Assembly (NCBI GenBank): GCA_902614355.1
Contig: CACMKP010000001.1
Location: 1-64,000, forward strand
Direction of reading: 5' to 3'
DNA length: 64,000 nucleotides
From: an uncultured Pelagibacteraceae bacterium
Lineage (GTDB): Bacteria > Pseudomonadota > Alphaproteobacteria > Pelagibacterales > Pelagibacteraceae
Shown here one piece after another: positions 38,240 through 48,996 of this stretch (positions are counted from its first letter, which is position 1; each line of letters begins with the position of its first letter). The position numbers and the translations under genes were made by a program. The notes beneath the pieces were generated by a model that worked only from the letters and a program-made list of their open reading frames with translations, had not been told where the DNA came from and did no database searches.

Positions 38240-38623
38240 TTAAATTAAATTTTTCCCAATTATATAAAATATCACTGTTAAAATTAGAGAACCAAACATA
38301 ACTAACAGACCTGTAATTTTAGAAGTCTTTAACTCAAATCCATAGCCCAAATCCATGATTAAATGTCTTATTTCACTTAATATTTGAAATGAAAAAGACC
38401 ATGTTAGACCTAAAATAATAAATTTACCAATTTTAGAACTTAAGAATAAATTAATGATCTCGTGATTATTTTGATTAATAAAAATTAATGATACCCACAA
38501 ACAAATTAGAGTGATAGCAATGATATTTATAATTCCTGTGATTCTATGCGATATGGAAACTAAAGATGAGACATGCCATCTATAAATTTGAATATGTGGG
38601 GATAATGGTCTTTTATTTTCCAT
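38240..38623 (-). CDS. sdhC: succinate dehydrogenase cytochrome b-type subunit (heme-ligand His replaced)
   Basis: RPLSPHIQIYRWHVSSLVSISHRITG and FSFQILSEIRHLIMDLGYG. Confidence 0.93.
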   Translation of the reverse strand: MENKRPLSPHIQIYRWHVSSLVSISHRITGIINIIAITLICLWVSLIFINQNNHEIINLFLSSKIGKFIILGLTWSFSFQILSEIRHLIMDLGYGFELKTSKITGLLVMFGSLILTVIFYIIGKNLI

Positions 38624-39620
38624 AATAATTATTTTTTATCAACGTTTCAGCTATTTCTACGGCATTCAAAGCCGCACCTCTCAATAAGTTGTCGGAAACA
38701 ATCCAAAGATTTAATCCATTTTTTATAGATTTATCCACTCTTATTCTTGAAATAAAAGTTTCTTCTTTTCCCTCCGCCTCTAAAGGTGTTGAATATCCGC
38801 CATCCTTTCTTTCATCAATAACTTTACAACCTTCAAAGTTATTTAATGTTTCTCTTACCTCTTCAAGCGAAAAATGTTTTTCAAATTCTAAATTTACAGA
38901 CTCTGAATGTGAAACAGTAATTGGTAACCTTACACAGGTTGCTGTTAAATCAATTTTATTATCTAAAATTTTTTTTGTTTCATTGCTCATTTTAAGTTCT
39001 TCTTTCGTGTAACCATCATCAGAAAAAACATCAATGTGAGGAATTGCATTAAATGCTATCTGTTTGGTAAAATTTTTTGATACAACGTTTTTGCCTTGTA
39101 AGATTAACTTTGTTTGTTCAATCAATTCATCCATAGGAGCTTTCCCACCTCCAGAAACTGATTGATATGTAGATACAACTACTCTTTTAATTTTAAATAA
39201 GTCATGTAAAGGCTTTAAAACGATTACCAATTGAGCTGTTGAACAGTTTGGATTTGCGATAATATTTTTTTTTATATCGTTTAAATGATTTGGATTTACT
39301 TGAGGAACTATTAAAGGTACGTCAGGATCCATTCTAAAAAAACTTGAGTTATCAATCACAATACAGTCTTTTGCAGCTTTTAATGCAAATTTTTCTGAAA
39401 TTTTTCCTCCAGCTGCAAAAAAAGCAATTTTAACTTTTGAAAAATCAAAACTCTCTAGATCAGAGACCTCTAATTCTTTACCTTTAAAATTCATTTTTTT
39501 TCCTGCACTTTTTGATGAAGCCACCAAATATATATTATCGATAGACAGTTCTTTTTTTTCAAGAACTTCGAGAGTTTTTCTACCTACATTTCCTGTAGCT
39601 CCGACTATTACGATATTCAT
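38613..39620 (-). CDS. asd: aspartate-semialdehyde dehydrogenase
   Basis: IVGATGNVGRKTLEVL, FFAAGG, NPNCSTAQLV catalytic Cys, STYQSVSGGGK. Confidence 0.96.
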   Translation of the reverse strand: MNIVIVGATGNVGRKTLEVLEKKELSIDNIYLVASSKSAGKKMNFKGKELEVSDLESFDFSKVKIAFFAAGGKISEKFALKAAKDCIVIDNSSFFRMDPDVPLIVPQVNPNHLNDIKKNIIANPNCSTAQLVIVLKPLHDLFKIKRVVVSTYQSVSGGGKAPMDELIEQTKLILQGKNVVSKNFTKQIAFNAIPHIDVFSDDGYTKEELKMSNETKKILDNKIDLTATCVRLPITVSHSESVNLEFEKHFSLEEVRETLNNFEGCKVIDERKDGGYSTPLEAEGKEETFISRIRVDKSIKNGLNLWIVSDNLLRGAALNAVEIAETLIKNNYYGK

Positions 39621-39635
39621 GATGTAAGTTTTATA

Positions 39636-40745
39636 CTAGATGAAAGGTAAATCGCAAACTTTAACAGTAAATGAATTTCCCTCAATTTCCAGCTTTCCAG
39701 CCATAGAAGCTTTACAATATGGCTCATTTATCATTGCTATACCTATAACTTTTTTAAAATGAGGTGAATAACAGGCTGACCTAAGTTCACCGATAAAATT
39801 TCCATTTTCATCTTTAATATCTAAAGATTTAGTTAAATTAATTTTATTAGTATCTAATTGAATACCCATTAATTTTTTTTTGATACCATCTTTTTTTATT
39901 TTGATTAATTTTTCTTTTCCTAAAAAATTGACATCAGAATCTAAATGAACATATTTTTCAAATCCACATTCAAATGGATTATCTTGATTATCAAAATCAT
40001 TACCGTAAGAAAGTAAGCCACTTTCAATTCTCTCAATCAAATTTGGACATCCTGGTTTAACATCAAATTCTTTTCCAACTTTAAACAATTCATCATAAAG
40101 ATCTAAACCAGATTTAGTATTTTCTACATAAACTTCAAAACCGCCTTGTTTTGACCATCCTGACCTAGCAATTAAATGTTTTATCCCCTTAAAATCAAAA
40201 TAATCAAAACCAAAAAATTTCAATTCTTTTATTTTTTTACCAAAAATTTTTTCCATTAAGTCAAAAGATTTTGGGCCTTGAATTGCTAAAATATCTACAT
40301 TGGGCTCAAATATTTCTACATCAAAATTATTTCCAGAAGCTAGTCCTTTTGCAAAAAAAATTACATCTGAATCTGCAATAGAAATCCACCATCTATCCTC
40401 TTCTAATTTTAAAATTACTGGATCATTTACTAAGTTACCGTCACCATCAATTAAAGGACAATAATAACACCTTCCTATTTTTGATTTAGATAAGTCTCTA
40501 CAGGTCATTAATTGAACAAGTTTTGAGGCGTCTTTTCCTGAAATTTCAACTTGTCTTTCTGCTGCAACATCCCAAATTTGAACATTTTTTTTTAAATGAT
40601 TACAAGAATCTTCTAAAGATCCAAATGCTGCGGGTAAAAGCATATGGTTATATACTGTGTAAGCTGTTACACCTTGTTTTTCAATCCTTGAAGTATAAGG
40701 CGAACTTCTTACTCTTCTAGATTTTACTATAGGAAAACCTTTCAT
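39636..40745 (-). CDS. dmdA: dimethylsulfoniopropionate demethylase DmdA (GcvT-family, THF-dependent)
   Basis: 369 aa; [43 protein letters not shown]...[19 protein letters not shown] closely resembles the Pelagibacter DmdA I recall; adjacent to dmdB/dmdC-like genes. Confidence 0.9.
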   Translation of the reverse strand: MKGFPIVKSRRVRSSPYTSRIEKQGVTAYTVYNHMLLPAAFGSLEDSCNHLKKNVQIWDVAAERQVEISGKDASKLVQLMTCRDLSKSKIGRCYYCPLIDGDGNLVNDPVILKLEEDRWWISIADSDVIFFAKGLASGNNFDVEIFEPNVDILAIQGPKSFDLMEKIFGKKIKELKFFGFDYFDFKGIKHLIARSGWSKQGGFEVYVENTKSGLDLYDELFKVGKEFDVKPGCPNLIERIESGLLSYGNDFDNQDNPFECGFEKYVHLDSDVNFLGKEKLIKIKKDGIKKKLMGIQLDTNKINLTKSLDIKDENGNFIGELRSACYSPHFKKVIGIAMINEPYCKASMAGKLEIEGNSFTVKVCDLPFI

Positions 40746-40753
40746 TTATTTTT

Positions 40754-42370
40754 CTAAAACTTTTTTCTCAATTCAAATTTTTGAATTTTACCTGTTGATG
40801 TTTTGGGCAAATCACAAAAAACTACTTTTTTTGGGACCTTAAACCCTGCTAAAGTTTCTTTACAAAAACTAATTAATTCTTTTTCAGTCACTGGTTTGTC
40901 CTTAACCATTTCAATAAATGCGCAAGGTACCTCTCCCCACTTATCATCTGGTTTAGCAACTACAGCTGCAATGGACACTGAAGGATGCTTAGCTAAAGTA
41001 TTTTCTATCTCGATTGAAGAAATATTTTCACCGCCTGAAATAATAATATCTTTGGACCTGTCTTGGATTTTTACATATCCATCTGAATGCATTACCGCTA
41101 AGTCACCTGAATGAAACCATCCTCCATCCATTGCTTTGTTGGTAGCATCTTTATCTTTAAAATACCCTTTCATCACAACATTCCCTTTGATCATAATCTC
41201 ACCAATAGTTTTACCATCTTTTGGTACTTCTTTCATGGTCTTAGGATCCATAACAGCTATTCCCTCGGTGTTTGGATATCTAACTCCCTGCCTTGCTTTA
41301 ATTTCATTCTGTTTTTCTTCATCAAATTTATTCCAAGATTCATTCCATGCGCATTGAGTGACATGACCATAAGTTTCTGTTAATCCATAAACATGCATAA
41401 CTTCAAATCCGAGTTCTTTCATTTTTTTAAATATTATACTAGGCGGGGGGGCTCCAGCAGTTAAAACAAAGACTTTTTGTTTTAATTTTTTTCTATCAGA
41501 CTCAGGTGCGCCAGTGATCATGTTTAATACAATCGGTGCTCCACCAAAATGAGTTATATTGTGTTTGTCTATTAATTCAAATATCTTCTTCACATCAATA
41601 TTTCTTAAACAAATAGTTCTTCCGTTTAACATAGGCACGGTCCACGGGTAACCCCAACCATTGCAATGAAACATTGGGACGATAGTTAAAAAATTTAACC
41701 TATTTGGCATATTCCAAGCAACTGCACTTCCAGTAGACATCAAATAAGATCCTCTGTGATGATAAACAACACCTTTTGGATTTCCAGTGGTTCCAGATGT
41801 ATAACTTAATGAAATCGCCTGCCACTCATCCTCGGGCATTTTCCAATCAAAATTTTCATCTCCAGTATTTAGAAAACTTTCATATTCTAACTCTCCAATT
41901 TTTTCACACTTTGATTGATCGGCAAATTTATCTAAAATATCAATAATGATTATTTTCTTATTTAGTGTGTTCAATGCTTTCTTAACTTCACCATGAAGCT
42001 GCCTATCAACGACTAATACTTTTGCATCGCTATGATTTAAAATGTATGCAATAGTCTTAGCATCCAATCTAATATTGATTGTGTTTAAAACTGCACCAGT
42101 CATTGGCACAGAGTAATGACCTTCAAAAATTTCTGGAGTGTTAAAAGCTAAAAATGAGACAGTGTCACCTTTTTTGACACCAATTTTAGTGAGAGCACTC
42201 GCAAATTTTACAGTGCGCTTATAGACTTCATTCCAAGAGTATTTACGATCCTCATAAATAACCGCCTCATAGTCTGGATATATATCTTTGGCTCTTTTTA
42301 AGAAAGTTAGGGGTGTTAAGGGTATATAATTAGCCTCGTTTTTATCTAAATTTGTGTCGTAATGACTCAT
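40754..42370 (-). CDS. dmdB: 3-methylmercaptopropionyl-CoA ligase DmdB (acyl-CoA synthetase)
   Basis: AMP-binding SLSYTSGTTGNPKGVVYHHRG, HVYGLTETYG, context with dmdA. Confidence 0.82.
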   Translation of the reverse strand: MSHYDTNLDKNEANYIPLTPLTFLKRAKDIYPDYEAVIYEDRKYSWNEVYKRTVKFASALTKIGVKKGDTVSFLAFNTPEIFEGHYSVPMTGAVLNTINIRLDAKTIAYILNHSDAKVLVVDRQLHGEVKKALNTLNKKIIIIDILDKFADQSKCEKIGELEYESFLNTGDENFDWKMPEDEWQAISLSYTSGTTGNPKGVVYHHRGSYLMSTGSAVAWNMPNRLNFLTIVPMFHCNGWGYPWTVPMLNGRTICLRNIDVKKIFELIDKHNITHFGGAPIVLNMITGAPESDRKKLKQKVFVLTAGAPPPSIIFKKMKELGFEVMHVYGLTETYGHVTQCAWNESWNKFDEEKQNEIKARQGVRYPNTEGIAVMDPKTMKEVPKDGKTIGEIMIKGNVVMKGYFKDKDATNKAMDGGWFHSGDLAVMHSDGYVKIQDRSKDIIISGGENISSIEIENTLAKHPSVSIAAVVAKPDDKWGEVPCAFIEMVKDKPVTEKELISFCKETLAGFKVPKKVVFCDLPKTSTGKIQKFELRKKF

Positions 42371-42371
42371 T

Positions 42372-44138
42372 TTAATTAAATTTAAAATTCATGATATTTG
42401 AACTTCCCGAGATGGCAGATTTATAATGTTGTTCAGCTCTCGGCAGAACTTTTTCAAAATAAAATTTTGCAGTATTTATTTTATCTTCATGAAACTTTTT
42501 ATTTTCCTCAAAATCTTTAAAACTTACAGTTAAAACTTTTACCCAAGAAAAAGCTAAAGATATATAACCAAGTGTCTTCAAATAATCATTGGCGGCTGCA
42601 CTGACATCATCTTTGTTAGTCTTTATTTTATCAATAGTCCAGTCACTAAATTTTTTTAAAATTCCTAAATTATAATTTAATGTATCAACAAATGGCTTCA
42701 TTTTTTCATCATCTGAATTAGTTTCAGATTTAATTAAATTCATAAATTTATCGACTATGTTTCCATTCTTAGTTGACAGTTTTCTAAAAACTAAATCAGC
42801 TGCTTGTACTGAATTGGTTCCTTCATAAATCGGCGTAATCCTGTTATCTCTATACAACTGCTCTATACCTTGATCTTTTGTATAACCGTATCCACCAAAT
42901 ATTTGCATTGCATCACTCGTTATTTCCATTCCTAAATCAGAAAATAACGATTTTACAACTGGTGTCATTAACGAGACCATATCCAAGGCCTCCTGTTTGA
43001 TCTTTTGATCATCATGATTTAAACTAACTTCGGTTTGTTGAGACAACCAGAAACATAACGCTCTTTCTCCCTCAATTATAGACTTCATGTTCAACAAAGT
43101 TTTTCTTATATCAGCATGCTCAATAATTGAGTCTGCTTTTCCATTTTCAGACTTATTATTATTGCTTTTTCCTTGTTTTCGCTCTTTTGCATAATTAAGA
43201 GAATTTTGATAAGCAATTTCTGAAATTCCTAAACCTTGAATACCTACAACAATTCTCTCTAGATTCATCATTGTGAACATTTGACTTAATCCCTTGTTTT
43301 TAGGGCCAATCATTATTCCTGTGGCCTCATCAAAATTTAATACACATGTAGCTGAACCCTTAATACCCATTTTTGTTTCTATTGATCCAGTAGATATCCC
43401 ATTTCTTGAGCCAACAGTTCCATCTTCTTTTACAATAAATTTTGGAACTAAGAATAAGCTTATTCCCTTAGTCCCTTTAGGCGAATCTGTTGCTCTTGCT
43501 ATTACCAAATGTATAATATTTTCTGTTAAATCATGATCACCCGAGGTAATAAATATTTTTTGCCCTGTGATTTTATATGTTCCATCTGGTTGTTCTACTG
43601 CCTTTGTTTTTAATAAACCTAAGTCTGTTCCACAGACTGGTTCGGTTAAACACATTGTGCCACTCCATTTGCCTTCAACCATTTTAGGAAGGTATTTTTC
43701 TTTTATTTCATCTGTAGCATGGTGATGAATACAATTATAAGCTCCTAAAGTTAATTCACTATAAAGTTTAAATGCTAGACTTGCAGATGAAATCATTTCA
43801 TCAAAAAATGCGCTAACAGTCCGAGGCATGCCTTGTCCTCCGTATTTTGGATCACAGGATAATGAAGTCCAACCGTCTTCTATATATTTTTGGTAAGCCT
43901 CTTTGTATCCTGGTGGAGTTCTTACAACTCCATTTTCTAAAATTGCAGGATTTTCATCTCCAGCTTTTGCGAGTGGCAAAATCAAATTTTGATTGATTTT
44001 TGCAGCTTCCTCTAAAATATCTTTTACTAGCTCTGGACTTACCTCTTTATATTTTTCCAGTTCATTATAGTTTTTATTGTCCCTTAATTTCTCAAAAAGA
44101 AACATCATATCATCAACTGGTGCTATATAGCTTGGCAT
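42372..44138 (-). CDS. dmdC: 3-methylmercaptopropionyl-CoA dehydrogenase DmdC (acyl-CoA dehydrogenase family)
   Basis: 588-aa long-form ACAD; MCLTEPVCGTDLGLLKTKA, QIFGGYGYTKDQGIEQLYRDNRITPIYEGTNSVQ; adjacent to dmdAB. Confidence 0.82.
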   Translation of the reverse strand: MPSYIAPVDDMMFLFEKLRDNKNYNELEKYKEVSPELVKDILEEAAKINQNLILPLAKAGDENPAILENGVVRTPPGYKEAYQKYIEDGWTSLSCDPKYGGQGMPRTVSAFFDEMISSASLAFKLYSELTLGAYNCIHHHATDEIKEKYLPKMVEGKWSGTMCLTEPVCGTDLGLLKTKAVEQPDGTYKITGQKIFITSGDHDLTENIIHLVIARATDSPKGTKGISLFLVPKFIVKEDGTVGSRNGISTGSIETKMGIKGSATCVLNFDEATGIMIGPKNKGLSQMFTMMNLERIVVGIQGLGISEIAYQNSLNYAKERKQGKSNNNKSENGKADSIIEHADIRKTLLNMKSIIEGERALCFWLSQQTEVSLNHDDQKIKQEALDMVSLMTPVVKSLFSDLGMEITSDAMQIFGGYGYTKDQGIEQLYRDNRITPIYEGTNSVQAADLVFRKLSTKNGNIVDKFMNLIKSETNSDDEKMKPFVDTLNYNLGILKKFSDWTIDKIKTNKDDVSAAANDYLKTLGYISLAFSWVKVLTVSFKDFEENKKFHEDKINTAKFYFEKVLPRAEQHYKSAISGSSNIMNFKFN

Positions 44139-44164
44139 ATTTAAAGTTTAAAATAATTAATTAA

Positions 44165-45271
44165 TTATTGCAATTTTGAAATGATCGCATCACCCATTTT
44201 AGATGTTGATATTTCTTTCATTCCCTTGGATAGAATATCTTTGGTTCTTAAACCATCATTTAAGACATCCTGAACAGCTTTTTCTAAGCCTTCTGCCTCT
44301 TTATCAAGGTCCAAGGAGTATCTTAAAGCCATTGCAAAGCTTAAAATTGTTGCTATTGGATTTGCTAGACCTTTTCCTGCTATATCAGGTGCAGACCCAT
44401 GAATAGGCTCATACATCGCTCTCATTTCTCCATCTTTATTTTTTGCACCTAATGAAGCTGAGGGTAATAATCCTAATGAACCTGTTAACATTGAAGCTTG
44501 GTCTGAAAGCATATCCCCAAAAAGATTATCTGTGACAATGACATCAAATTGTTTCGGATTTCTTAATAACTGCATTGCACAATTGTCGGCAAGCATATGA
44601 CTTAATTCCACATCTTTATACTCCTTTTCATGAAGTGCTTGAACCTCCTCTTTCCATAATTGTCCAGCCTCCATTACATTAGATTTTTCACAAGATGTAA
44701 CTTTATTTGATCTTTTTTTCGCTAAATCAAAAGCTACTCTTGCTACTCTTGTAATTTCACTACTTGTGTAAGTGTGAGTATTTATTCCTTTTCTTTCACC
44801 ATTTTCAATTGGTTTAATACCTCTAGGTTCACCAAAATAAATTCCACCAGTCAACTCTCTCACGATCATAATATCTAATCCTGAGACGATCTCAGGTTTT
44901 AATGTAGATGCTTCAACTAATTGTTTGAAACAGATAGCGGGTCTTAAGTTTGCAAATAATTTTAATTCTTTTCTCAATTTTAAAAGTGCTCTCTCTGGTT
45001 TTTTTGAAAATTCAACATTATCCCATTTAGGTCCTCCAACTGCACCAAGCATAACAGCTTCACTTTCCAAGGCTTTATAAAAAACTTCGTCAGTAATCGG
45101 TGTCCCATGTTTGTCATAAGAACAACCTCCTGCTAAATCTTCATCGATTTCAAAATCTAAAGATTTTTTATCGTTGAACCAATTTATTATTTTTTTAACT
45201 TCACCAATAACTTCTGGTCCAATACCGTCTCCTGGCAATAAAAGGATTTTTCTTTTTTTAACTTTAATCAT
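44165..45271 (-). CDS. leuB: 3-isopropylmalate dehydrogenase
   Basis: [54 protein letters not shown]. Confidence 0.97.
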   Translation of the reverse strand: MIKVKKRKILLLPGDGIGPEVIGEVKKIINWFNDKKSLDFEIDEDLAGGCSYDKHGTPITDEVFYKALESEAVMLGAVGGPKWDNVEFSKKPERALLKLRKELKLFANLRPAICFKQLVEASTLKPEIVSGLDIMIVRELTGGIYFGEPRGIKPIENGERKGINTHTYTSSEITRVARVAFDLAKKRSNKVTSCEKSNVMEAGQLWKEEVQALHEKEYKDVELSHMLADNCAMQLLRNPKQFDVIVTDNLFGDMLSDQASMLTGSLGLLPSASLGAKNKDGEMRAMYEPIHGSAPDIAGKGLANPIATILSFAMALRYSLDLDKEAEGLEKAVQDVLNDGLRTKDILSKGMKEISTSKMGDAIISKLQ

Positions 45272-45869
45272 TAAAGATCCAAGGCTTTTTATTTTTTAGA
45301 TCTTTTTCGAAGTTTTCAATTTTGTCAGATTTTTTTAAAGATAAAGCTATGTCATCTAATCCCTCTAAAAGACATTTTTTCTTAAATGGGTCAATTTTAA
45401 ATTTAACCTCGTTGTTTCCGTAAACAATTTTCTCCTCGTTGAGATCCACAAAAATTTCCTCTTTTCTGTTGGTATACTCTGATAACTCCTTTATTTTTTC
45501 ATCATCTAGTGTGATTGGTAAAATTCCATTCTTAAAACAATTATTATGAAAAATATCAGCAAAACTTGAGCTTATAACACAAGTAATACCAAAATCTAAT
45601 AATGCCCATGGTGCGTGCTCTCTTGATGAACCACAGCCAAAATTTTTTCCTGCAATTAGAATTTTTGAATTATTGAATGGATCTTTATTTAAAATGAAAT
45701 CATTTATTTCTTTACCATTATCATCATATCTCATCTCAAAAAATAAATTTTTACCCAATCCAGTTCTCTTAATTGTTTTAAGAAATTGTTTTGGAATAAT
45801 CATATCTGTATCAATATTTACTATCGGTAAATAAGCTGGGATACTTTTTAATGTGCTAAATTTTTGCAT
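45264..45869 (-). CDS. leuD: 3-isopropylmalate dehydratase small subunit
   Basis: [36 protein letters not shown]. Confidence 0.97.
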   Translation of the reverse strand: MQKFSTLKSIPAYLPIVNIDTDMIIPKQFLKTIKRTGLGKNLFFEMRYDDNGKEINDFILNKDPFNNSKILIAGKNFGCGSSREHAPWALLDFGITCVISSSFADIFHNNCFKNGILPITLDDEKIKELSEYTNRKEEIFVDLNEEKIVYGNNEVKFKIDPFKKKCLLEGLDDIALSLKKSDKIENFEKDLKNKKPWIFND

Positions 45870-47273
45870 TTAATTTTGATACTTTCTCACATCATCAAGG
45901 CTGCCTGATATTGCAGCAGCTGCAGCCATTCCAGGACTAACTAAATGAGTTCTTCCACCTCTTCCTTGTCTTCCTTCAAAATTCCTATTTGAGGTAGAGG
46001 CACATCTTTCTTCAGGTTTCAACTTGTCTGCATTCATGGCTAAACACATTGAGCAACCTGGTTCTCTCCATTCAAATCCTGAATTAACAAAGATTTTATC
46101 TAATCCTTCTTGTTCTGCTTGTTGTTTTACCAATCCAGATCCTGGAACTACCATTGCATGAACATGGGAAGCTATCTTTTTATCTTTTAAAATCTTCGCT
46201 GCTTCTCTTAGATCCTCAATTCTACCATTTGTGCAACTACCTATAAAAACTTTATCTATTTTGATATCTCTGGCTGACATATCAGGTTTAAGACCCATAT
46301 ATTTTAAGGATCTCTCTATGGAATTTTTACGGTCCTCGTCTTTTTCTTCACTTGGATTTGGAACTTTGCCGTCAATCGTAATTACATCTTGAGGCGAAGT
46401 TCCCCAAGTTATCATTGGCAAAATTTCGTTAGCCTGCAAACTTACTTCTTTATCAAAGCTTGCATCATCATCAGTTTTTAAACTTTGCCAATGTTCTAAA
46501 GCTTTATTCCATTTTTCCCCTTTTGGTGACATTGGTTTTCCTTCTAAATATTTAAATATTTTTTCATCTGGTGCTATTAATCCAGCTCTTGCGCCACCTT
46601 CTATTGTCATATTGCATATCGTCATTCTTTGTTCAACGCTTAGCGACCTTATTAAATCGCCTGCATATTCAACAACACAACCTGTGCCACCTGCGGTTCC
46701 AATTTTTCCAATTATTTGTAAAATAACATCTTTTGAAGTGACACCTACAGGAAGTTTACCATTAACATTTATTCTAAAATTTTTTGCTTTTTTTTGAACA
46801 AGTGTTTGAGTTGCTAAAACATGTTCTACCTCTGAAGTTCCAATTCCGAAGGCTAAAGCACCAAATGCTCCATGGGTTGCAGTATGGCTATCCCCACAAA
46901 CTATAACTGTTCCGGGTTGTGTAAAACCCTGCTCTGGACCAGTTACATGAACAATACCTTGTCGCTTATCATTCATGCTAAAAAGTTTAATACCAAATTC
47001 TTTGCAATTTTCCTCTAAGGTCTCTACCTGAATTTTAGATTCATGATCTGAAATACCCTTTGATCTATCGGTTGTTGGCACATTATGGTCTGCCACAGCT
47101 AAAGTTAATTTTGGGTGCCTGACTTTTCTTTGAGTATTTCTAAGTCCCTCAAAAGCTTGTGGGCTGGTAACCTCATGGACCAAATGTCTATCAACAAATA
47201 ATAATGCTGTTCCATCATCTTGTTGATGTACTAAATGGTCATTCCAAATTTTATCATAAAGAGTATTAGGCAT
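45870..47273 (-). CDS. leuC: 3-isopropylmalate dehydratase large subunit
   Basis: [56 protein letters not shown]. Confidence 0.98.
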   Translation of the reverse strand: MPNTLYDKIWNDHLVHQQDDGTALLFVDRHLVHEVTSPQAFEGLRNTQRKVRHPKLTLAVADHNVPTTDRSKGISDHESKIQVETLEENCKEFGIKLFSMNDKRQGIVHVTGPEQGFTQPGTVIVCGDSHTATHGAFGALAFGIGTSEVEHVLATQTLVQKKAKNFRINVNGKLPVGVTSKDVILQIIGKIGTAGGTGCVVEYAGDLIRSLSVEQRMTICNMTIEGGARAGLIAPDEKIFKYLEGKPMSPKGEKWNKALEHWQSLKTDDDASFDKEVSLQANEILPMITWGTSPQDVITIDGKVPNPSEEKDEDRKNSIERSLKYMGLKPDMSARDIKIDKVFIGSCTNGRIEDLREAAKILKDKKIASHVHAMVVPGSGLVKQQAEQEGLDKIFVNSGFEWREPGCSMCLAMNADKLKPEERCASTSNRNFEGRQGRGGRTHLVSPGMAAAAAISGSLDDVRKYQN

Positions 47274-47284
47274 TGAGAAAAAAA

Positions 47285-47875
47285 TTATTTTTTTTCTTGT
47301 AAGTTTTCAAGCTTTTTTTCTGTACTAGTTTCGGCCTTAGGGGCATCTTTTTTAACTTCATTTCTTGAAGTTTCGTCTATTTTTGGCTCAACCGCTGGCG
47401 CAGCCTCATTTTTAATTTCTGAAGTATTTTCTTTAGTGATTGGAGCTAAATTTTCCTCAGTTACTGTTTCTGGTTTAACATCAACATCGATACCAATTTT
47501 TTTTCTAATTTTTTCGGCAATCCTTGCTGACTTCCCAGTTCTATCTCTTAAATAGTAAAGTTTTGCTCTTCTTACTTTTCCAGATCGAATTACTTTAATT
47601 GAGTCAATCACAGTTCCAAACAATGGAAATGTTCTCTCAACTCCCTCACCGAATGAAATTTTTCTGACAGTAAATGAGGAGTTTAAGTCTCTGCTTTTTT
47701 TAGCAATACATACTCCTTCAAAATACTGAATTCTTTCTTTTTTACCCTCTGTAATTCTTACCCCAACCTTTACAACATCTCCTGGAAAAAATTCAGGTAT
47801 CTTTTTTTCAGAGAGAATCTTTTTAACGTTGTTTCGGTTAATTTCTTCTATTGTTTTCATTTCAGTATTTATCAA
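47285..47875 (-). CDS. rplS: 50S ribosomal protein L19 with a long low-complexity C-terminal extension
   Basis: [28 protein letters not shown]...[17 protein letters not shown]-type L19 core, then a roughly 60-70-aa K/E/A/P-rich tail. Confidence 0.95.
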   Translation of the reverse strand: MINTEMKTIEEINRNNVKKILSEKKIPEFFPGDVVKVGVRITEGKKERIQYFEGVCIAKKSRDLNSSFTVRKISFGEGVERTFPLFGTVIDSIKVIRSGKVRRAKLYYLRDRTGKSARIAEKIRKKIGIDVDVKPETVTEENLAPITKENTSEIKNEAAPAVEPKIDETSRNEVKKDAPKAETSTEKKLENLQEKK

Positions 47876-47876
47876 T

Positions 47877-48563
47877 TTAATCTTTCTTATATTTTTGCCA
47901 CAAATCTGGTCTTCGGTCGCGTGTTATAGCCTCAGATTGAGATAAACGCCAGTCTTTAATTTTACTGTGGTCTCCAGATAATAACACTTCTGGCACTGCT
48001 TTTTCTTCCCATATTTGAGGTTTTGTGAACTGCGGATACTCTAAAAGGCCATTTTCAAAAGTTTCATCAGCCGAGGATTTATCATTTCCTAAAACCCCTG
48101 GTAAAAGTCTTAATACGCTATCTAGAATAACCAAAGCTGCCGTTTCTCCTCCAGACAATACATAATCTCCAATGCTCACCTCTTCAATATTTCTTGTACC
48201 CAAAACTCTTTCATCAACACCCTCAAACTGTCCACAAATCAAAGAAAATGATTTTTCTTTAGATAAATCTTGTGCAAATTTTTGATCAAATCTTTTACCT
48301 TTTGGTGAAAGATAAAAAATTCTATCTCCCTTATTTACATTTTGATCAATAGAATTCGCCAAGACATCTGGTTTAATTAACATACCTGTCCCACCACCGT
48401 AAGGAGTATCATCAACTGTTTTATGTTTATCTTGAGCAGAGTCTCTAATATTAATTACTTTTAAGCTCCATAACTTTTTAACCATTGCTTTACTGTAAAT
48501 ACCTTTATTTAAAGGCCCAGGGAAAACTTCTGGATAAAGTGTAAATACTTGAGCTTGAATCAT
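47877..48563 (-). CDS. trmD: tRNA (guanine-N1)-methyltransferase
   Basis: [40 protein letters not shown]. Confidence 0.97.
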   Translation of the reverse strand: MIQAQVFTLYPEVFPGPLNKGIYSKAMVKKLWSLKVINIRDSAQDKHKTVDDTPYGGGTGMLIKPDVLANSIDQNVNKGDRIFYLSPKGKRFDQKFAQDLSKEKSFSLICGQFEGVDERVLGTRNIEEVSIGDYVLSGGETAALVILDSVLRLLPGVLGNDKSSADETFENGLLEYPQFTKPQIWEEKAVPEVLLSGDHSKIKDWRLSQSEAITRDRRPDLWQKYKKD

Positions 48564-48577
48564 AAATAATCTTTGTA

Positions 48578-48982
48578 TTATTTCTTTTCCTCTTTTTTAG
48601 CTTCTGCTTTTGGAGCTTCCTCTTTTTTAGCTTCTGCTTTTGGAGCTTCCTCTTTTTTAGCTTCATCACTGCCTTCTTTTTTTCGATCTTTTTTTGGAAT
48701 AGCTTTCTGAGGATTATTTCCATTCGCCGGCATAGGCATTAATTCATTTTCACCTAAAATTCTTGCTACTCTAGTTGTTGGTTGTGCACCTTGACCCAAC
48801 CAATACTTTATTCGTTCTGCTTCTAATCCAATTCTTTCCTTTTTTTCCTTTGGTAATAGTGGATTAAAAAATCCCACTTTCTCTATAAATCTACCATCTC
48901 TTGCAAAACGACTGTCTGCAACAACTACTTTATAAACGGGTCTTTTCTTAGTTCCGCCTCTTGATAATCTTAACTTTAACAT
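48578..48982 (-). CDS. rpsP: 30S ribosomal protein S16 with repetitive KKEEAPKAEA C-terminal tail
   Basis: MLKLRLSRGGTKKRPVYKVVVADSRFARDGRFIEKVGFFNP. Confidence 0.96.
   Translation of the reverse strand: MLKLRLSRGGTKKRPVYKVVVADSRFARDGRFIEKVGFFNPLLPKEKKERIGLEAERIKYWLGQGAQPTTRVARILGENELMPMPANGNNPQKAIPKKDRKKEGSDEAKKEEAPKAEAKKEEAPKAEAKKEEKK
48591..48664. repeat. in-frame 30-bp tandem repeat (about 2.5 copies) in the 3' end of rpsP
   Basis: Unit tcttttttagcttctgcttttggagcttcc at 48591-48620 and 48621-48650 exactly, then 14 bp of a third copy; encodes the (AKKEEAPKAE)n tail. Confidence 0.97.
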
Positions 48983-48996
48983 TCACTCTCCTTCTT

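Noticed and set aside
48505-48723. 72-aa minus-strand ORF rich in KKRKLQKQKLKKRK repeats
   Set aside because: Out-of-frame reading of the rpsP tandem repeat; no independent support.
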